NCBI GenBank assembly: GCA_016179865.1 | Contig: JACPCJ010000068.1 | Location: forward strand, 1 to 44,433 | Source of the DNA: Actinomycetota bacterium | Lineage (GTDB): Bacteria > Actinomycetota > Acidimicrobiia > IMCC26256 > JACPCJ01 | Reading direction: 5' to 3' | DNA length: 44,433 bases | Part shown: positions 36,827 to 44,433 of the stretch, piece after piece | Layout of the letters: every line of letters begins with the position of its first letter | How positions within the stretch are numbered: position 1 is the first letter of the stretch | Notes under the pieces: generated by a model | What the model was told of the DNA's origin: nothing | The model's input: the letters and a program-made list of their open reading frames with translations, nothing else | The model's database searches: none | Translations under genes and position numbers: made by a program

Positions 36827-37578
36827 CGCGCCGAGCGGACGTCTGCGCCGTGGCCCTCGCCGAGGTGTTTCGGGGCGACGGCGAGATCCTCGCCAACCCC
36901 ATCGGCAACCTGCCCATGATCGGGGGTCGTCTCGCCCGCGAGACCTTCGAACCCGACTTGGTCATGACCGACGGCGAGGCCCTGCTCGTGCAGAACCCCA
37001 TGCCCGTCGGCGTCGCTGAGCCTGACAAGGTCGTCGAGGCCTGGAACCCGTACCGGGCCATGTTCGACGTCGTGTGGTCGGGGCGCCGTCACATCGTCAT
37101 GGGCCCCGTGCAGATCGACCGGCACGGCAACACCAACATCGCCTGGGTCGGCGACGACGCCCAGCGCCCGAGCCGTCAGTTCCTGGGCTTTCGCGGCGGG
37201 CCGGGCAACACGATCTCCCACGCCACGTCGTACTGGGTGCCGAACCACTCCCCGCGGGTCTTCGTGGATCGGGTCGACGTCGTGGTCGGCGTCGGCTACG
37301 ACCGCGCCATCCAGCTCGGGGAGTCCGGTCGGTTCCACCGCATCCCTGCCGTCGTGACCAACCTGGCCGTCCTCGACTTCGAGAACGAGGAGCGGATCAT
37401 GCAGCTCCGGTCGAAGCACCCGGGGGTCACCGTCGACGAGGTCACGGCGGCCACGGGCTTCGGCCTTGTCGTGGAGAACGACATCCCCGAGACCCGGAGC
37501 CCGACGGCCGAGGAGCTGGACCTCCTCGACGCCATCGACCCGACCGGCCTGCGCTACCGCGAGGTGCCGGACCCATGA
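36823..37578 (+). CDS. ipdB: IpdB-like subunit of COCHEA-CoA hydrolase
   Basis: The 251-residue beta subunit of the CoA-transferase-like hydrolase (mycobacterial IpdB about 250). Typical stretches are NPIGNLPMIGGRLARETFEP, LVMTDGEALLVQNPMPVG, YRAMFDVVWSGRRHIVMGP, QIDRHGNTNIAWVGD, FRGGPGNTISHATSYWVPNH and VVTNLAVLDFENEE. Starts at the ATGA overlap with ipdA and ends at the ATGA overlap with ipdC, so the three are tightly coupled. No sign of truncation. Paired presence with ipdA makes the assignment strong. Confidence 0.93.
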   Translation: MTRRADVCAVALAEVFRGDGEILANPIGNLPMIGGRLARETFEPDLVMTDGEALLVQNPMPVGVAEPDKVVEAWNPYRAMFDVVWSGRRHIVMGPVQIDRHGNTNIAWVGDDAQRPSRQFLGFRGGPGNTISHATSYWVPNHSPRVFVDRVDVVVGVGYDRAIQLGESGRFHRIPAVVTNLAVLDFENEERIMQLRSKHPGVTVDEVTAATGFGLVVENDIPETRSPTAEELDLLDAIDPTGLRYREVPDP

Positions 37579-38648
37579 GCGCACCAGCGCTGCGCACGCC
37601 ACTTTGCGACCTCGCCGGGGTGGAGTTCCCGATCGTCCAGACGGGCATGGGGTGGGTGGCCGGGCCGCGCCTGACGAGCGCCACCGCCGCCGCCGGGGGG
37701 CTCGGGATCCTCGCCTCGGCCACCATGACCTTCGACGAGTTGGTGAAGGCCGTCCACGAGGTGCAGGACCGCACCGACCGCCCCTTCGGGGTCAACCTCC
37801 GTTCCGACCAGGACGACGTGGCCGACCGCATCGACCTCCTCGCCCGGGAGCACGTGAAGGTGGCCAGCTTCGCCAACGCGCCCGGCGAGGCCCTCGTCAA
37901 ACGCTGCAAGGACCGCGGGCTCGTTGTCCTCCCCACCGTGGGCGCCGCCCGTCACGCCGAGAAGTGCCAGGCGTGGGGGGCCGACGCCGTCATCGCCCAG
38001 GGCCACGAGGGTGGCGGCCACACCGGGCCCGTCCCGACCTCCCTGCTCCTTCCGACGGTCGTGGGCGCCGTCGACATCCCGGTGGTCGCCGCCGGGGGGT
38101 TCTTCGACGGGCGGGGGCTGGTGGCCGCCCTCGCCTACGGCGCCGCCGGCATCGCCATGGGCACCCGGTTCCTCCTCACCCAGGAGTCGACCGTTCCCGA
38201 CGCCGTGAAGCGCGTGTACCTCGACACGGGGGTGACCGGGACCATCGTCACCGACGCCATCGACGGCGCACCCCAGCGGGTGATCCGCACGCAGGCGGTC
38301 GAGCGCATCGCGCGGGGCGGGCGGGTGACCGGGCTGCCCCGGGCGGCGTGGAACGCTTTCCGGCTCCGCAAGTTGACGGGCTCGAGCATGCGGGCGTTGC
38401 TGCGCGAGGGCCGGGCCATGCGAGCGGCCCAGGAGCTGACCTGGGCCCAGGTGGCGATGGCGGCCAACGCCCCCATGCTGACCCGCGCCACGATGGTGGA
38501 GGGGCGGCTGGAATCGGGCATCCTGCCCACCGGTCAGGTGGTCGGGGTGATCGGCGAGCTGCCCGCGGTGGCTGAGGTCGTCGAAGCCGTCATGCGGGAA
38601 GCCGAGGCGGTGCTGGCACGCCTCAGCGGGAACGAGGAGGGGAAATGA
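37575..38648 (+). CDS. ipdC: IpdC-like flavin-dependent reductase (nitronate monooxygenase family)
   Basis: A 357-residue TIM-barrel flavoprotein of the 2-nitropropane dioxygenase family (mycobacterial IpdC about 355). The N-terminal PIVQTGMGWVAGPRLTSATA, the FMN/phosphate-binding QGHEGGGHTGPVPTSLLLP and the stretch VAAGGFFDGRGLVAALAYGA, GIAMGTRFLLTQES are intact. In the HIP pathway IpdC reduces the intermediate between ring D opening (EchA20) and ring C opening (IpdAB). Overlaps ipdB upstream and the DUF35 gene downstream, both by ATGA. Confidence 0.92.
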   Translation: MSAPALRTPLCDLAGVEFPIVQTGMGWVAGPRLTSATAAAGGLGILASATMTFDELVKAVHEVQDRTDRPFGVNLRSDQDDVADRIDLLAREHVKVASFANAPGEALVKRCKDRGLVVLPTVGAARHAEKCQAWGADAVIAQGHEGGGHTGPVPTSLLLPTVVGAVDIPVVAAGGFFDGRGLVAALAYGAAGIAMGTRFLLTQESTVPDAVKRVYLDTGVTGTIVTDAIDGAPQRVIRTQAVERIARGGRVTGLPRAAWNAFRLRKLTGSSMRALLREGRAMRAAQELTWAQVAMAANAPMLTRATMVEGRLESGILPTGQVVGVIGELPAVAEVVEAVMREAEAVLARLSGNEEGK

Positions 38649-39073
38649 CGACCCGACAGCAGGTTGCCGAGGTCGAGGGGTGGTTCACACTCGACGGGGC
38701 TGAGCCGCGGCTCCTCGGGCTCCGGTGCCCCGACTGCGGGACGTACGTGTTCCCGCCCCGGGCCATCGCCTGTCCCAACCCCGAGTGCCCGGCGACCGAA
38801 CTCGAGAGCGTCGAGCTGTCGCGCCGCGGCACCGTGTGGTCGTACACCGTGAACCACTACGCGCCTCCCGAGCCCTACGTGGCGCCCGATCCCTTCGAGC
38901 CCTACGCCGTGGCGGCGGTGGAACTGGCCGACGAGAAGATGATCGTCCTCGGCCAGGTGGCCGGCCCCCTGGACGGCCTGGCCGTCGGCGCGCCTGTCGA
39001 GCTGGTGATCGACACCCTCTACGAGGACGACGAAGGGGAGCACGTGGTCTGGAAGTGGCAGGTGGCGTCGTGA
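38645..39073 (+). CDS. DUF35 OB-fold / zinc-ribbon partner of the thiolase
   Basis: The 142-residue protein has an N-terminal rubredoxin-like zinc ribbon (Cys28, Cys31, Cys43, Cys48; RCPDCGTYVFPPR, ACPNPECP) and an OB-fold (GTVWSYTVNHYAPPEPYVAP, YAVAAVELADEKMIVLGQVA). DUF35 proteins bind SCP2-type thiolases or Ltp aldolases and are needed for their activity, as ChsH2's DUF35 domain is for Ltp2. The next gene is such a thiolase and starts in the GTGA overlap, so they should form a complex. Confidence 0.92.
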   Translation: MTTRQQVAEVEGWFTLDGAEPRLLGLRCPDCGTYVFPPRAIACPNPECPATELESVELSRRGTVWSYTVNHYAPPEPYVAPDPFEPYAVAAVELADEKMIVLGQVAGPLDGLAVGAPVELVIDTLYEDDEGEHVVWKWQVAS

Positions 39074-40362
39074 GCCGCCAGGGCCCGAGCGGCCAAGCCT
39101 CTGGCTTGGCCAGGCGCCATTCCCCGGGCTCGCTGGCGCTCGCCCTTGGGAGCGGGGGACAGGTCGCCGTCCTCGGTGTGGGCATGCACCCGTGGGGCAA
39201 GTGGGGTGCCAACTTCGCCGAGTACGGGGTGGTGGCGGCCCGGGCCGCCCTCGACGACGCCGGCGTGAGTTGGAGCGAGGTGCAGTTCGTGGCCGGCGGC
39301 GAGACGGTGCGCAACGGCTACCCGGGCTACGTCGCCGGCTCCACCATCGCTCAGGCCCTGGGCTGGAACGGCGCCCAAGTTTCGACCTCGTACGGCGCCT
39401 GCGCTTCCGGGTCCATGGCCATCGACGTGGCCCGGGCCCGCATCCTGGCCGGGCTCTGCGACGTCGCCCTCGTGGTCGGTGCCGACACCACCCCGAAGGG
39501 GTTTCTCGCCCCGACGAAGGGGGAGCGAGGCGACGACCCCGACTGGCTCCGCTTCCGGCTCCTCGGCGCCACCAACCCCACCTACTTCGCCTTCTACGCG
39601 AGGCGTCGGATGGAGTTGTTCGGGGCCACCCCGGAGGACTTCGCGCTCGTGAAGGTCAAGAACGCCCGCCACGGGCTCGCCAACCCGATGGCTCGCTACC
39701 GCAAGGAGGTCACGGTCGAGGAGGTGCTGGAGTCGCCCATCGTGTCCGACCCCCTCCACCTCCTCGACATCTGTGCCACGTCCGACGGGGCGGCGGCGCT
39801 GGTGCTCACCTCGCTCGAGTTCGCCCGCCGCCGGGGTATTGCCGACCCGGTCCGCGTGGCAGGGGTGGCCGTCGTCACGCCCAGCTTTCCCAACGCCGTG
39901 ATCGACATGCCGAACTTCGCCACTGATTCGGCGGCGGCTGGCGGCGCCGCGGCGGCAGGCGGCACGCCCGGTCGCTTGTCGTTCCGCGACTCGATTGCGC
40001 GTGCCGCCTACGAGCAGGCGGGGGTGGGCCCCGAAGACGTCGACGTGGCCGAGGTCTACGACCTCTCGACCGCCCTGGAGCTCGATTGGTACGAGAACAT
40101 CGGCCTGTGCGCTCCGGGCGAGGCGGAGAAGCTGTTGCGCGACGGGGTGACCACCCTCGGCGGGCGGGTGCCGGTGAATCCCTCCGGCGGGCTGGCGTGC
40201 TTCGGCGAGGCCGTCCCCGCCCAGGCCATCGCCCAGGTGTGCGAGCTGACCTGGCAACTGCGGGGGTCTGCATCCGGTCGTCAGGTGGAGAGAGCACGTG
40301 TGGGCGTGACGGCCAACCAGGGGTTGTTCGGCCACGGCAGCTCGGTCGTGCTCACCCGCTGA
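39070..40362 (+). CDS. SCP2/Ltp-type thiolase or aldolase, with a translated palindromic insert
   Basis: A thiolase-superfamily lipid-transfer-type enzyme of 430 residues as written. Motifs: VAVLGVGMHPWGKWGANFAE, the active-site region VSTSYGACASGSMAIDVARA (Cys111), DICATSDGAAALVLTS, EDVDVAEVYDLSTALELDWY, and NPSGGLACFGEAVPAQAIAQ. GTG 39070 overlaps the DUF35 stop. Normally a family member would run MSR directly into VAVVGVG; here 27 residues (4-30) encoded by a palindromic repeat are inserted in frame. They precede the first strand, so the fold may be tolerated. With the DUF35 partner it probably performs a thiolytic or retro-aldol cleavage in steroid breakdown; the exact step is unknown. 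Confidence 0.88.
   Translation: MSRQGPSGQASGLARRHSPGSLALALGSGGQVAVLGVGMHPWGKWGANFAEYGVVAARAALDDAGVSWSEVQFVAGGETVRNGYPGYVAGSTIAQALGWNGAQVSTSYGACASGSMAIDVARARILAGLCDVALVVGADTTPKGFLAPTKGERGDDPDWLRFRLLGATNPTYFAFYARRRMELFGATPEDFALVKVKNARHGLANPMARYRKEVTVEEVLESPIVSDPLHLLDICATSDGAAALVLTSLEFARRRGIADPVRVAGVAVVTPSFPNAVIDMPNFATDSAAAGGAAAAGGTPGRLSFRDSIARAAYEQAGVGPEDVDVAEVYDLSTALELDWYENIGLCAPGEAEKLLRDGVTTLGGRVPVNPSGGLACFGEAVPAQAIAQVCELTWQLRGSASGRQVERARVGVTANQGLFGHGSSVVLTR
39079..39159 (+). repeat. 81-bp palindromic insert translated in frame in the thiolase gene
   Basis: Contains a perfect 9-bp hairpin (GGCCAAGCC 39091-39099, loop TCT, GGCTTGGCC 39103-39111) and an imperfect second hairpin (ccccgggctc/gggagcgggg, about 39122-39158). 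CAG occurs at both borders. Its first 16 bp (39079-39094) match the reverse complement of 29811-29826 beside repeat copy B. Its length is a multiple of 3 and it has no stop in the thiolase frame. Confidence 0.75.
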
Positions 40363-41513
40363 TGGACCTCACGTATTCGGCCCCGGAGGCGGCGTTCCGG
40401 GCTGAGGCGCGGGCGTGGCTCGACGCCAACGTGGGTCCGTTCCGCGACGCTTCGTCGAACACCGCCGACGGCTTCGCCAAGCTTCGGGAGTGGGACCGCC
40501 TGCTGTTCGACGCCCGGTTGTCGGCGGTTTCGTGGCCGGAGGAGTACGGCGGCCGAGGGGCCTCGCTATGGGAGTGGCTCATCTTCGAGGAGGAGTACTG
40601 GGCGGCGGCCGCGCCCCAGCGCAACAGCCAGAACGGGATCTTCCTGCTCGCCCCCACGCTCTTCGAGTTCGGGACCAACGAGCAGAGGGGGCGCATCCTC
40701 CCGAAGATGGCCAGCGGCGAGGAGGTGTGGGCCCAGGGATGGTCGGAGCCCAACGCCGGGTCCGACCTGGCGGGCCTCCGGAGCCGGGCGGAGCGCGTCG
40801 TCGAGGACGGGCGCGGCGGTTGGCGCCTGTTCGGTCAGAAGACCTGGTGCTCGCGGGGCGCCTTTTGTGATCGGCTCTTCGGGCTGTTCCGGTCCGACCC
40901 GACGGCCGAACGCCACCGTGGGCTCACCTACCTCATGGTCGACCTGCGGGCAGAGGGCGTGGAGGTTCGGCCCGTCCAGGTGCTCGACGGCGAAGAGGGA
41001 TTCGCCGAGGTCTTCTTCGACGGCGCCTTCGTACCCGACCAGGACGTGATCGGGGAGCCGAACGACGGATGGGCGGTGGCCATGGCCACAGCGTCCTCCG
41101 AGCGGGGCCTCACGCTTCGGAGCCCGGGGCGCTTCCTCGCCACCGCCGACCGCCTCGTCGAGCTGTGGCGTGCGCGCGGCGACCGCTCCGACCCGGCCGT
41201 CGCCGACTCCGTCGTGCGCGCGTGGATGGACGCCCAGGCCTACCAGCTCTTCACCCAGCAGGCGGTCAGCGTCCTGATGGCGGGCGAGGACAAGAAGATG
41301 GGCGCGGAGGCGAGCTTGAACAAGGTCTGGTGGTCGGAGCTCGACCTGTCGATCCACGAAGCCGCGCTCGGGTTGCTTGGCGACGAGGCCCAGCTCGACT
41401 CTGACTGGCTCCGCGGCTTCGAGTTCGCGCTGGCGGGGCCGATCTACGCGGGAACGAACGAGATCCAGCGCAACGTCATCGCCCAACGGTTGCTCGGGCT
41501 GCCGAGGGGTTAG
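40362..41513 (+). CDS. Acyl-CoA dehydrogenase, FadE31-like subunit
   Basis: A 383-residue FadE: WGP-type VSWPEEYGGRGASLWEWLIF, NGIFLLAPTLFEFGTNEQRG, WAQGWSEPNAGSDLAGLRSR, FGQKTWCSRGAFCDRLFGLF, VRPVQVLDGEEGFAEVFFDG, and IYAGTNEIQRNVIAQRLLGL. The ATG shares the last base of the thiolase stop. A second, shorter FadE follows 3 nt later; such long/short pairs form alpha2beta2 heterotetramers in steroid degraders (FadE26-27, FadE28-29, FadE31-32). Position and size suggest the FadE31 role in the final HIP steps. FAD-binding elements look complete. Confidence 0.87.
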   Translation: MDLTYSAPEAAFRAEARAWLDANVGPFRDASSNTADGFAKLREWDRLLFDARLSAVSWPEEYGGRGASLWEWLIFEEEYWAAAAPQRNSQNGIFLLAPTLFEFGTNEQRGRILPKMASGEEVWAQGWSEPNAGSDLAGLRSRAERVVEDGRGGWRLFGQKTWCSRGAFCDRLFGLFRSDPTAERHRGLTYLMVDLRAEGVEVRPVQVLDGEEGFAEVFFDGAFVPDQDVIGEPNDGWAVAMATASSERGLTLRSPGRFLATADRLVELWRARGDRSDPAVADSVVRAWMDAQAYQLFTQQAVSVLMAGEDKKMGAEASLNKVWWSELDLSIHEAALGLLGDEAQLDSDWLRGFEFALAGPIYAGTNEIQRNVIAQRLLGLPRG

Positions 41514-41516
41514 GCG

Positions 41517-42533
41517 ATGAACTTCGCGTTCACCGAGGACCAAATGGCCTTCAGGGACGCCGTTCGCACGCTGCTCGAGAAAGAGTGCCCGCCCGAGGTC
41601 GTCCGGGCCAGATGGGAAGGGAAGCCGACCGAGGTCTGGGCCTCGCTGTCTGACATGGGCGTCGTCGGCATGACGGCGCCCGAAGACGCCGGCGGCCTGG
41701 GCATGGACGAGCTCGATCTGGTCCTCGTCCTCGAAGAGTGCGGGCGGGCGGCGCTGCCAGAACCGATCGTGGAGCACGCGGCGGTGGTCATCCCGGCCCT
41801 CCGGGAGGGAGGCGGCAAGACCGCACAGCGGTGGCTCCCGATGCTCGCCGCGGGCGAGGCGGTGGCGACGGCGGGCCTGGGCGAGGCTCCGCTCGTCCCC
41901 GACGCCGACCGGGCCGCCCTCCTGCTCGACGACCACGACGGCTGCCTCCATGCGGTCGAGATGAGCGCGTGCGAACTCACGCCCCTGGACTCGATCGACC
42001 GCGGGCGCCCCCTGTTCGCCGCCGCCTGGTACGCCGAGAAGGACACCAAGGTCGAGGCCGATTTCGAACTGGCCTTCGATCGCGCCGCCCTGGGAGCGTC
42101 GGCCCAGCTCCTTGGGCTCGCCGACCGCATGATTTCGATGACGGTCGAGCATTCGAAGGAGCGGGAACAGTTCGGCCGCGCCATCGGCTCGTTTCAGGCT
42201 GTCCAGCACCGCCTGGCCGACGCGCTGCTCCGGCTCGAATTTGCCCGCCCGGTCGTCTACCGGGCCGCGTACGCAGTGGCGCGTCCAGGAGAGTGCGCCC
42301 CGGCCGACCGGTCGCTCCGGGTGTCGATGGCGAAGGCGTACGCGGGCGACGCCGCGACCGACGCGGCTCGGGCGGCGCTCCAGATCCACGGTGCCATTGG
42401 CTATTCGTGGGAGTTCGACCTCCACCTGTTCATGAAACGGGCGTGGTCGCTGGCCGCCGCCTACGGCGACGGGTCGTTTCACCGCCGCCGGGTGGGAGAC
42501 TGGCTGCAACAACGGGAGGATTCCGATGCCTGA
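41517..42533 (+). CDS. Acyl-CoA dehydrogenase, FadE32-like partner subunit
   Basis: A 338-residue, shorter and more divergent FadE: NFAFTEDQMAFRDAVRTLLE, GVVGMTAPEDAGGLGMDELD, LGLADRMISMTVEHSKEREQ, FGRAIGSFQAVQHRLADAL and ALQIHGAIGYSWEFDLHLFM. The central FAD/substrate loop is reduced, as in the beta subunits of heterotetrameric steroid acyl-CoA dehydrogenases. The ATG is 3 nt after the upstream stop, and the 3' end overlaps fadA6 by 8 nt. Partnership with the preceding FadE is inferred from adjacency and size. Confidence 0.86.
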   Translation: MNFAFTEDQMAFRDAVRTLLEKECPPEVVRARWEGKPTEVWASLSDMGVVGMTAPEDAGGLGMDELDLVLVLEECGRAALPEPIVEHAAVVIPALREGGGKTAQRWLPMLAAGEAVATAGLGEAPLVPDADRAALLLDDHDGCLHAVEMSACELTPLDSIDRGRPLFAAAWYAEKDTKVEADFELAFDRAALGASAQLLGLADRMISMTVEHSKEREQFGRAIGSFQAVQHRLADALLRLEFARPVVYRAAYAVARPGECAPADRSLRVSMAKAYAGDAATDAARAALQIHGAIGYSWEFDLHLFMKRAWSLAAAYGDGSFHRRRVGDWLQQREDSDA

Positions 42534-43677
42534 AGCGTTCATCGTCGACGCCTGCCGCACGCCGGTGGGGAAGCGGGGCGGGGCCCTGAGCCAGGTCCAT
42601 CCCGCCGACCTCGGCGCCCACGTCATCCGGACGGTGATCGAGCGCAACGACGTCGACCCGATGGCCGTTGACGACGTGGTCTTCGGCTGCATCGACCAGA
42701 TCGGCCCCCAGGCCGGCGACATCGCCCGCACCTGCTGGCTGGCCGCCGGGTACCCGGAGGAGATCCCGGGCGTGACGGTCGACCGCCAGTGCGGTTCCAG
42801 CCAGCAGGCCCTCCACTTCGCCGCCCAGGGCGTGATGAGCGGCACGCAGGATCTGGTCGTGGCGGGGGGCGTGCAAAACATGTCGATGATCCCCATCGCC
42901 TCGGCCATGGTGGTGGCGGGCCAGTTCGGGTTCACCCATCCCTTCCAGGGTTCCGACGGCTGGGACGCGCGTTACGGCGACGAGGAGGTGTCGCAGTTCC
43001 GGGGCGCCGAGATGATCGCCGAGAAGTGGGACATCTCCCGGGAGCAGATGGAGGCCTTCGCCATCGAGTCGCACCGCCGTGCCGTCCAGGCGCAGGACGA
43101 GGGGCGCTTCGACAAGGAGATCGTGCCCCTCGCCGGGCTTGAGATCGACGAGGGCCCGCGCCGGGAGACGTCGCTCGAGAAGATGGCGTCGCTCCCGCCC
43201 TTGATGGAGGGAGGCCGGCTCACCGCCGCCGTGTCGTCGCCCACCAACGACGCCGCCGCCGCCGTGCTGGTGGCGTCGGAGCGGGCGGTGAAGGAACACC
43301 GCCTTACTCCCCGAGCGCGGATCCACCATCTGTCGGTGCGCGGTGACAGTCCGATCTACATGCTCACGGCCCCGATCCCAGCCACGGCCTACGCGCTCGA
43401 CAAAGCGGGCATGACCCTCGACGACATCGACCTGGTCGAGATCAACGAGGCGTTCGCTCCCGTGGTGCTGGCGTGGCAGAAGGAGACCGGGGCCGACCTC
43501 GCCAAGGTGAACGTCAACGGCGGCGCCATTGCCCTCGGGCACCCCATCGGAGCCACCGGCGCCCGCCTCATGACCACGCTGCTCCACGAGCTGGAGCGCA
43601 CCGGCGGCCGCTACGGCCTCCAGACCATGTGTGAGGGTGGGGGCCAGGCCAACGTCACCATCGTCGAACGGGTCTGA
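42526..43677 (+). CDS. fadA6: FadA6-like acetyl-CoA acetyltransferase (thiolase)
   Basis: A 383-residue thiolase very close to remembered M. tuberculosis FadA6 (386): IVDACRTPVGKRGGAL, WLAAGYPEEIPGVTVDRQCG, SSQQALHFAAQGVMSGTQDL, GVQNMSMIPIASAMVV, DEGPRRETSLEKMASLPPLM and YGLQTMCEGGGQANVTIVER. Catalytic residues are Cys89, His339 (ALGHPIGATGA) and Cys369. FadA6 cleaves MOODA-CoA near the end of HIP catabolism. The ATG overlaps the upstream gene by 8 nt, and it is the last gene of the operon, followed by a short hairpin. Confidence 0.94.
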   Translation: MPEAFIVDACRTPVGKRGGALSQVHPADLGAHVIRTVIERNDVDPMAVDDVVFGCIDQIGPQAGDIARTCWLAAGYPEEIPGVTVDRQCGSSQQALHFAAQGVMSGTQDLVVAGGVQNMSMIPIASAMVVAGQFGFTHPFQGSDGWDARYGDEEVSQFRGAEMIAEKWDISREQMEAFAIESHRRAVQAQDEGRFDKEIVPLAGLEIDEGPRRETSLEKMASLPPLMEGGRLTAAVSSPTNDAAAAVLVASERAVKEHRLTPRARIHHLSVRGDSPIYMLTAPIPATAYALDKAGMTLDDIDLVEINEAFAPVVLAWQKETGADLAKVNVNGGAIALGHPIGATGARLMTTLLHELERTGGRYGLQTMCEGGGQANVTIVERV

Positions 43678-43692
43678 CGCCCGGCCCGGGCG
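43678..43692. terminator. GC-rich hairpin between convergent genes
   Basis: CGCCC (43678-43682) and GGGCG (43688-43692) form a short palindrome starting at the base after the fadA6 stop and 7 nt from the end of the L,D-transpeptidase gene. It is short and has no T-tract. Confidence 0.4.
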
Positions 43693-43699
43693 AAGGGGT

Positions 43700-44433
43700 T
43701 CAGGACAGGATTTCGACCGGAGTTCCGAGCGGCAGGCGACCCACCAGGTTGGTGACGTCCTCGTTCCGGAGGCGGATGCATCCCGAGCTGACGTCTTTGC
43801 CGATGCTGTTCGGATCGTTGGTGCCGTGGATGCCGACCACGCCCGCGCCTCCGTTGAACTCGCGGAGGGTGTTGGAGAACCCCGACAGACCGAAGGCGTG
43901 GGTGCCGTAGATCGAGTCCGGGTGTGGCGGCTCGACGAGGTCCTTGATGAAGAAGCGGCCGCCCGGCGTCGGGGTGTCGGCCTTGCCGACGGCGATCGGG
44001 GCGCGGAGCACGAGCTCCTCACCGTTGTAGGCCTCGAGCACGTGGGTGCCCACGCGGACGCGCACCCGGTAGTCGGTGGTGCCGATGGCGACCTGGTCCC
44101 GCGGGATCCATCCTTGCGAGCCATTCGGTCGGATCGGCAACAGCACGCTCAGCCGTTCCGCATCGGATTCATCGGTGACGAGAAACACCGCCGGCGACCC
44201 GGAAGCCGTGGGGTTTTCGATCTCGCGGATGGGTACGCGACCGTCGCGCGTGGCGTAGACGTCGACGGACACGCCCGACGCCGTTGCCACCACGCTGGTG
44301 TAAGGGCCGCGGCCGGGGAGACGATGGGGGCTCACCGGGATGGCGGGAGCCAAGGGCGCGTCCCGGTCACTCCCCATCGCGATCATGACTGCGCCCGCCG
44401 CAACGGCCACGAGGGCGAGGCCCGCCGCGGCCT
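43700..44433 (-). CDS. L,D-transpeptidase (YkuD domain), 5' partial
   Basis: The catalytic YkuD domain is complete: RVRVGTHVLEAYNGEELVLR, APIAVGKADTPTPGGRFFIK, IYGTHAFGLSGFSNTLREFN, and the signature HGTN with the SSGCIRL nucleophile (His195 and Cys211 counted from GTG 44410). It cross-links peptidoglycan stem peptides as 3-3 bonds outside the membrane. The N-terminal side begins with a hydrophobic segment (GLALVAVAAGAVMIAM) and the frame is open to the right edge, so the real start, with the rest of a signal or anchor, lies outside. A linker domain of about 80 residues precedes YkuD. It converges with fadA6. Confidence 0.92.
   Translation of the reverse strand, partial: AAAGLALVAVAAGAVMIAMGSDRDAPLAPAIPVSPHRLPGRGPYTSVVATASGVSVDVYATRDGRVPIREIENPTASGSPAVFLVTDESDAERLSVLLPIRPNGSQGWIPRDQVAIGTTDYRVRVRVGTHVLEAYNGEELVLRAPIAVGKADTPTPGGRFFIKDLVEPPHPDSIYGTHAFGLSGFSNTLREFNGGAGVVGIHGTNDPNSIGKDVSSGCIRLRNEDVTNLVGRLPLGTPVEILS

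Noticed and set aside
40566-42935. Very long minus-strand open frame opposite the fadE pair
   Set aside because: It is a GC-rich antisense shadow of genes with clear family motifs, and its translation has no recognisable domain.

Overview
The window is high-GC, gene-dense actinobacterial chromosome. The class Acidimicrobiia fits best. The evidence is a mycobacterial-type carD/ispD/ispF/cysS neighbourhood, an actinobacterial steroid-degradation locus, many GTG starts, ATGA/GTGA gene overlaps, and several starts that look leaderless. No phage, integrase, transposase or CRISPR array is visible. Family assignments come from reading motifs and remembered family sequences, not from a search.

Region 1 (1-10.9 kb) is a housekeeping block: a partial LppM-like membrane protein, radA, disA, a dienelactone hydrolase-family gene, a convergent Crp/GlxR-type regulator, carD, a YacL-type PIN/TRAM membrane protein, ispD, ispF, cysS, rlmB and a Spo0H-like sigma factor. 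The order mixes the Bacillus radA-disA-yacL-ispD-ispF-cysS-rlmB-sigH order with actinobacterial carD. Region 2 (11-19.4 kb) is accessory: a toxin/antitoxin-like pair, tRNA-Thr(UGU), a frameshifted secreted protein with a threonine-rich linker, and an ini-like locus. That locus holds a Glu-Pro repeat protein, an IniA-like and an IniC-like dynamin GTPase, and a convergent LuxR regulator. A GNAT gene follows.

Region 3 (19.4-43.7 kb) is a steroid ring C/D (HIP) degradation locus in two plus-strand operons. The first is acyl-CoA dehydrogenase-fadD3-fadE30-ipdF, followed by a separate pyruvate:ferredoxin oxidoreductase gene. The second is echA20-ipdA-ipdB-ipdC-DUF35-thiolase/Ltp-fadE31-like-fadE32-like-fadA6. 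FadD3 should activate HIP and FadE30/IpdF process the HIP-CoA. EchA20, IpdC and IpdAB should open the rings, and the acyl-CoA dehydrogenase pair and FadA6 finish beta-oxidation. Between the operons lie SDR genes, a Ser/Gly/Asp-rich surface protein with a DUF2238 partner, an AbiEi/DUF559-type protein and a three-gene membrane operon. An L,D-transpeptidase runs off the right edge.

Three signals stand out. (a) Structured palindromic repeats: two 78-bp copies ending exactly at start codons, a palindromic insert translated in frame inside the thiolase, a hairpin translated at the end of fadD3, and a 222-bp MITE-like unit. (b) Several normally conserved genes (yacL-like, cysS twice, echA20, a secreted protein) carry internal deletions or frameshifts, which may be real decay or assembly error. 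(c) A TAnnnT-type -10 hexamer sits 6-7 nt before several start codons, suggesting leaderless transcription.
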